Part shown: piece after piece, positions 15,501-16,917 of the stretch
How the letters are laid out: the number at the start of each line of letters is the position of its first letter
How positions within the stretch are numbered: the stretch's first letter is position 1
DNA from: an uncultured Clostridia bacterium
Lineage (GTDB): Bacteria > Bacillota > Clostridia > Lachnospirales > Anaerotignaceae
Length of the DNA: 16,917 bases
Reading direction: 5' to 3'
Assembly: GCA_910586765.1 (NCBI GenBank)
Contig: CAJUJJ010000017.1
Location: forward strand, 47,759 to 64,675
The notes under the pieces: generated by a model
Database searches by the model: none
The model's input: only the letters and a program-made list of their open reading frames with translations
What the model was told of the DNA's origin: nothing
Position numbers and translations under genes: made by a program

Positions 15501-15519
15501 AGGGGAGAATTTCTCCCCT
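15501..15519 (-). terminator. Terminator after the adenine methyltransferase gene
   Basis: A perfect 8-bp GC-rich stem AGGGGAGA/TCTCCCCT (15501-15508 and 15512-15519) has a 3-nt loop, followed on the minus strand by TGTTTAAAG. The T tract is short. It begins 5 nt past the stop. Confidence 0.75.
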
Positions 15520-15524
15520 ATTTC

Positions 15525-16286
15525 CTAAAAATTTGTTATAATCAACTCTTTATACATTCCCCTTCTACCATTACTAAGGGATAAGTTACTACTTCTTTCT
15601 ACCTCTTGTATATCAAATTCTTCATACAAATTTCTTATAAATTCATCATCATTATAACTAAGTACAAAATGCCCTTTTATGTTTTTAAGGCTATCTCTCA
15701 AAAGTATATGTTGCTCTTTATCAAAAACATAATCCCTCATATTGTACATTTTTTCCGCCTTATAATATGGAGGGTCACAATAAAATAGCGTACCTTCTTT
15801 ATCATATCGTGTTAGTATATCTGTAAAACTTTTATTTTCTATTACTACCCTTGACAACCTTTTTGCAATTTCTTCTGCATTTTGCAAAAGCAAATAAGGG
15901 TTTCTGTAATTTGCATTATATTGTTCTAATTTTGCACCGTAAGATGTTCTAATTATATAATAAAACATTGCTGCCCTTTGAATGTCTGTAAACTCTTTTT
16001 TGTTATAGTCTTGTCTAAATTTATAAAAAATCTCCCTTGCATTGAGCGTGAATTTCAATTCTTGTAATACTTCTTTAGGATACTTTTTGATACATTGAAA
16101 CAGATTTACTAAATCACTATTTATATCATTATACACTTCTTGTTTCGCATACTTTTCCTTATAAAACAATACCCAAGCCGCACCGCCGAACACTTCTACA
16201 TATCTGCTAATATATTGTGGAAATCTTTTTACAATCTCTTTTCGAAGCAGCTTTTTACCGCCAATCCAAGTGATAAAACTATCCAT
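15525..16286 (-). CDS. D12-class N6-adenine DNA methyltransferase (orphan, prophage)
   Basis: This protein transfers a methyl group from S-adenosylmethionine to adenine N6 in DNA. The 253-residue protein shows the Dam/D12 landmarks: the N-terminal WIGGKKLLRKEI segment, VEVFGGAAWVLF (SAM-binding motif I), the substrate-loop region RTSYGAKLEQYNANYRNPY, and catalytic CDPPYY (motif IV, about residues 169-174). Length is close to the usual 250-290 residues. AGGAGG at 16296-16301 is 9 nt before the ATG. No restriction endonuclease gene is next to it, so it is an orphan enzyme, common in phages for protecting or marking their own DNA. The recognition site cannot be read from sequence. It lies directly behind the amidase terminator with no visible promoter, so expression may depend on read-through. 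Confidence 0.92.
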   Translation of the reverse strand: MDSFITWIGGKKLLRKEIVKRFPQYISRYVEVFGGAAWVLFYKEKYAKQEVYNDINSDLVNLFQCIKKYPKEVLQELKFTLNAREIFYKFRQDYNKKEFTDIQRAAMFYYIIRTSYGAKLEQYNANYRNPYLLLQNAEEIAKRLSRVVIENKSFTDILTRYDKEGTLFYCDPPYYKAEKMYNMRDYVFDKEQHILLRDSLKNIKGHFVLSYNDDEFIRNLYEEFDIQEVERSSNLSLSNGRRGMYKELIITNF

Positions 16287-16306
16287 AATAACAAACCTCC
16301 TAACAT

Positions 16307-16330
16307 AAAAAAAGAGGGCTTTCCGCCCTC
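16307..16330 (-). terminator. Terminator overlapping the amidase stop
   Basis: A 6-bp stem GAGGGC/GCCCTC (16314-16319 and 16325-16330) has a 5-nt loop, followed on the minus strand by seven T residues (plus-strand A at 16307-16313). The stem overlaps the amidase stop codon and ends just before the methyltransferase ribosome site. Confidence 0.87.
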
Positions 16331-16859
16331 ATCTGTCATACACTCCCATTCTATCGTTTGCAACAAATATTCTTAACATAACATCTGTTAACATCAATTC
16401 TCCTTTTTCATTTCCTTTTAATGCACCTCTATCTATAAACTTTTGCATTGTGGGTTTCGCCCATTTTGGCACATCATCTATTTTATTGTAAAGCATTTCA
16501 TTTCCTTCTTTCTTTTCTTCACTCAACTTGTTTTTAAAGTCTAACCAATGTACTTGATTTCTAACAAAAGGTTCTGGACACATTTTTCCTGTGACATCAT
16601 AATGCCTAAGCACATTTTCTAGTGGTATGTTGTACTTTTCCATAAGAACCTTTATGAGTTTAATTGCTGTATTTTGCGTTTGTTCATTTATGTAATATTG
16701 CCCTTTGTCATCTTTTTCACTACACATTTCAATACCAATACTGTTATCATTTCTGCATTTTGAGTGCTTGTAGTTTTTTGCTCCACAATGCCAAGCTGTA
16801 TCACTATCTTTTACACTTTGTACAACTTCATTTTCATCTACAAAATAGTGAGCATGGTG
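16329..16859 (-). pseudogene. Phage endolysin, N-acetylmuramoyl-L-alanine amidase (Amidase_2), 5' end missing or disrupted
   Basis: This lysis enzyme cuts the amide bond between muramic acid and the peptide of peptidoglycan. The frame is open from 16859 and reads HHAHYFVDENEVVQV, then DTAWHCGAKNYKH and NSIGIEMC, then VLRHYDVTGKMCPEPF, typical of zinc amidases (the histidines in WHCG and RHYD and the cysteine in KMCPEPF are in place). A C-terminal module of about 55 residues follows (YNKIDDVPKWAKPTMQKFID, ending VANDRMGVYDR), common in clostridial phage endolysins. Directly upstream in frame is a stop (16860-16862), with another at 16878-16880. The N-terminal ~50 residues, including the first zinc histidine, are absent. 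The first ATG (16727) would lose most of the catalytic domain. This could be true truncation, a recombined gene end, or a join at a contig edge. Its stop overlaps the terminator stem. Confidence 0.75.
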
Positions 16860-16917
16860 TTATACTAGGCGGTATACTTAAACAAATTTTACAGGAAATA
16901 ACAACTAAAAAAATAGG

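Larger units (their letters stand above)
15304..16917. mobile_element. End of an integrated prophage or related element (attachment-site proximal)
   Basis: From the tRNA remnant rightwards the content changes to phage type: a noncoding att-flanking stretch, an orphan D12 adenine methyltransferase, and an endolysin-type amidase. A lysis gene close to an attachment site, with no integrase here, fits the distal (attR-like) end of a prophage whose integrase would lie at the other end outside the window. The outer limit is not visible. Confidence 0.72.

Noticed and set aside
16329..16727. Intact 132-residue gene starting at the ATG at 16727
   Set aside because: Amidase homology continues upstream of this ATG to 16859. 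Starting here would discard most of the catalytic domain.

Overview
The window is AT-rich DNA from a low-GC Gram-positive bacterium, most likely a member of the Clostridia. The signs are strong AGGAGG-type ribosome sites, a SAM-I riboswitch on metK, RecD2 without RecB/RecC partners, ComF, and a clostridial-style divergent ThyA. Every gene I can support is read from the minus strand, so transcription runs from high to low coordinates. No plus-strand gene is credible.

Left part (1-7930), ordinary chromosome. Position 1 to 1768 holds two secreted proteins with the copper-amine-oxidase-N-like (stalk) domain. The first is cut by the window edge and ends in 48-bp (16-residue) tandem repeats. Then come thyA-folA (dTMP and tetrahydrofolate supply), recD2-comF (DNA helicase and a ComF-family phosphoribosyltransferase), and metK under a complete SAM-I (S-box) riboswitch with promoter, aptamer and terminator. 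Terminators and promoters split these into the units metK, recD2-comF and thyA-folA.

Middle part (7938-15200), a membrane signalling cluster. It holds a hybrid sensor histidine kinase, a lipoprotein solute-binding protein starting 3 nt after the kinase stop, a two-PAS diguanylate cyclase with an intact GGDEF and product-inhibition site, and a small unknown gene. There is no transporter permease. I infer that the binding protein serves as a ligand co-sensor rather than in uptake, and that the locus links an extracellular solute to phosphorelay and c-di-GMP output. This is the most interesting functional unit in the window.

Right part (15245-16917), the end of an integrated prophage or related element. 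A tRNA 3'-end remnant, probably tRNA-Leu, still has its own terminator but lacks the tRNA body. It marks an attachment site, with the element to the right. The element carries a noncoding att-flanking stretch with short direct repeats, an orphan D12-class adenine methyltransferase, and a phage-type N-acetylmuramoyl-L-alanine amidase. The amidase reading frame breaks abruptly at 16860, close to the window end, so it is either 5'-truncated or joined to unrelated DNA.
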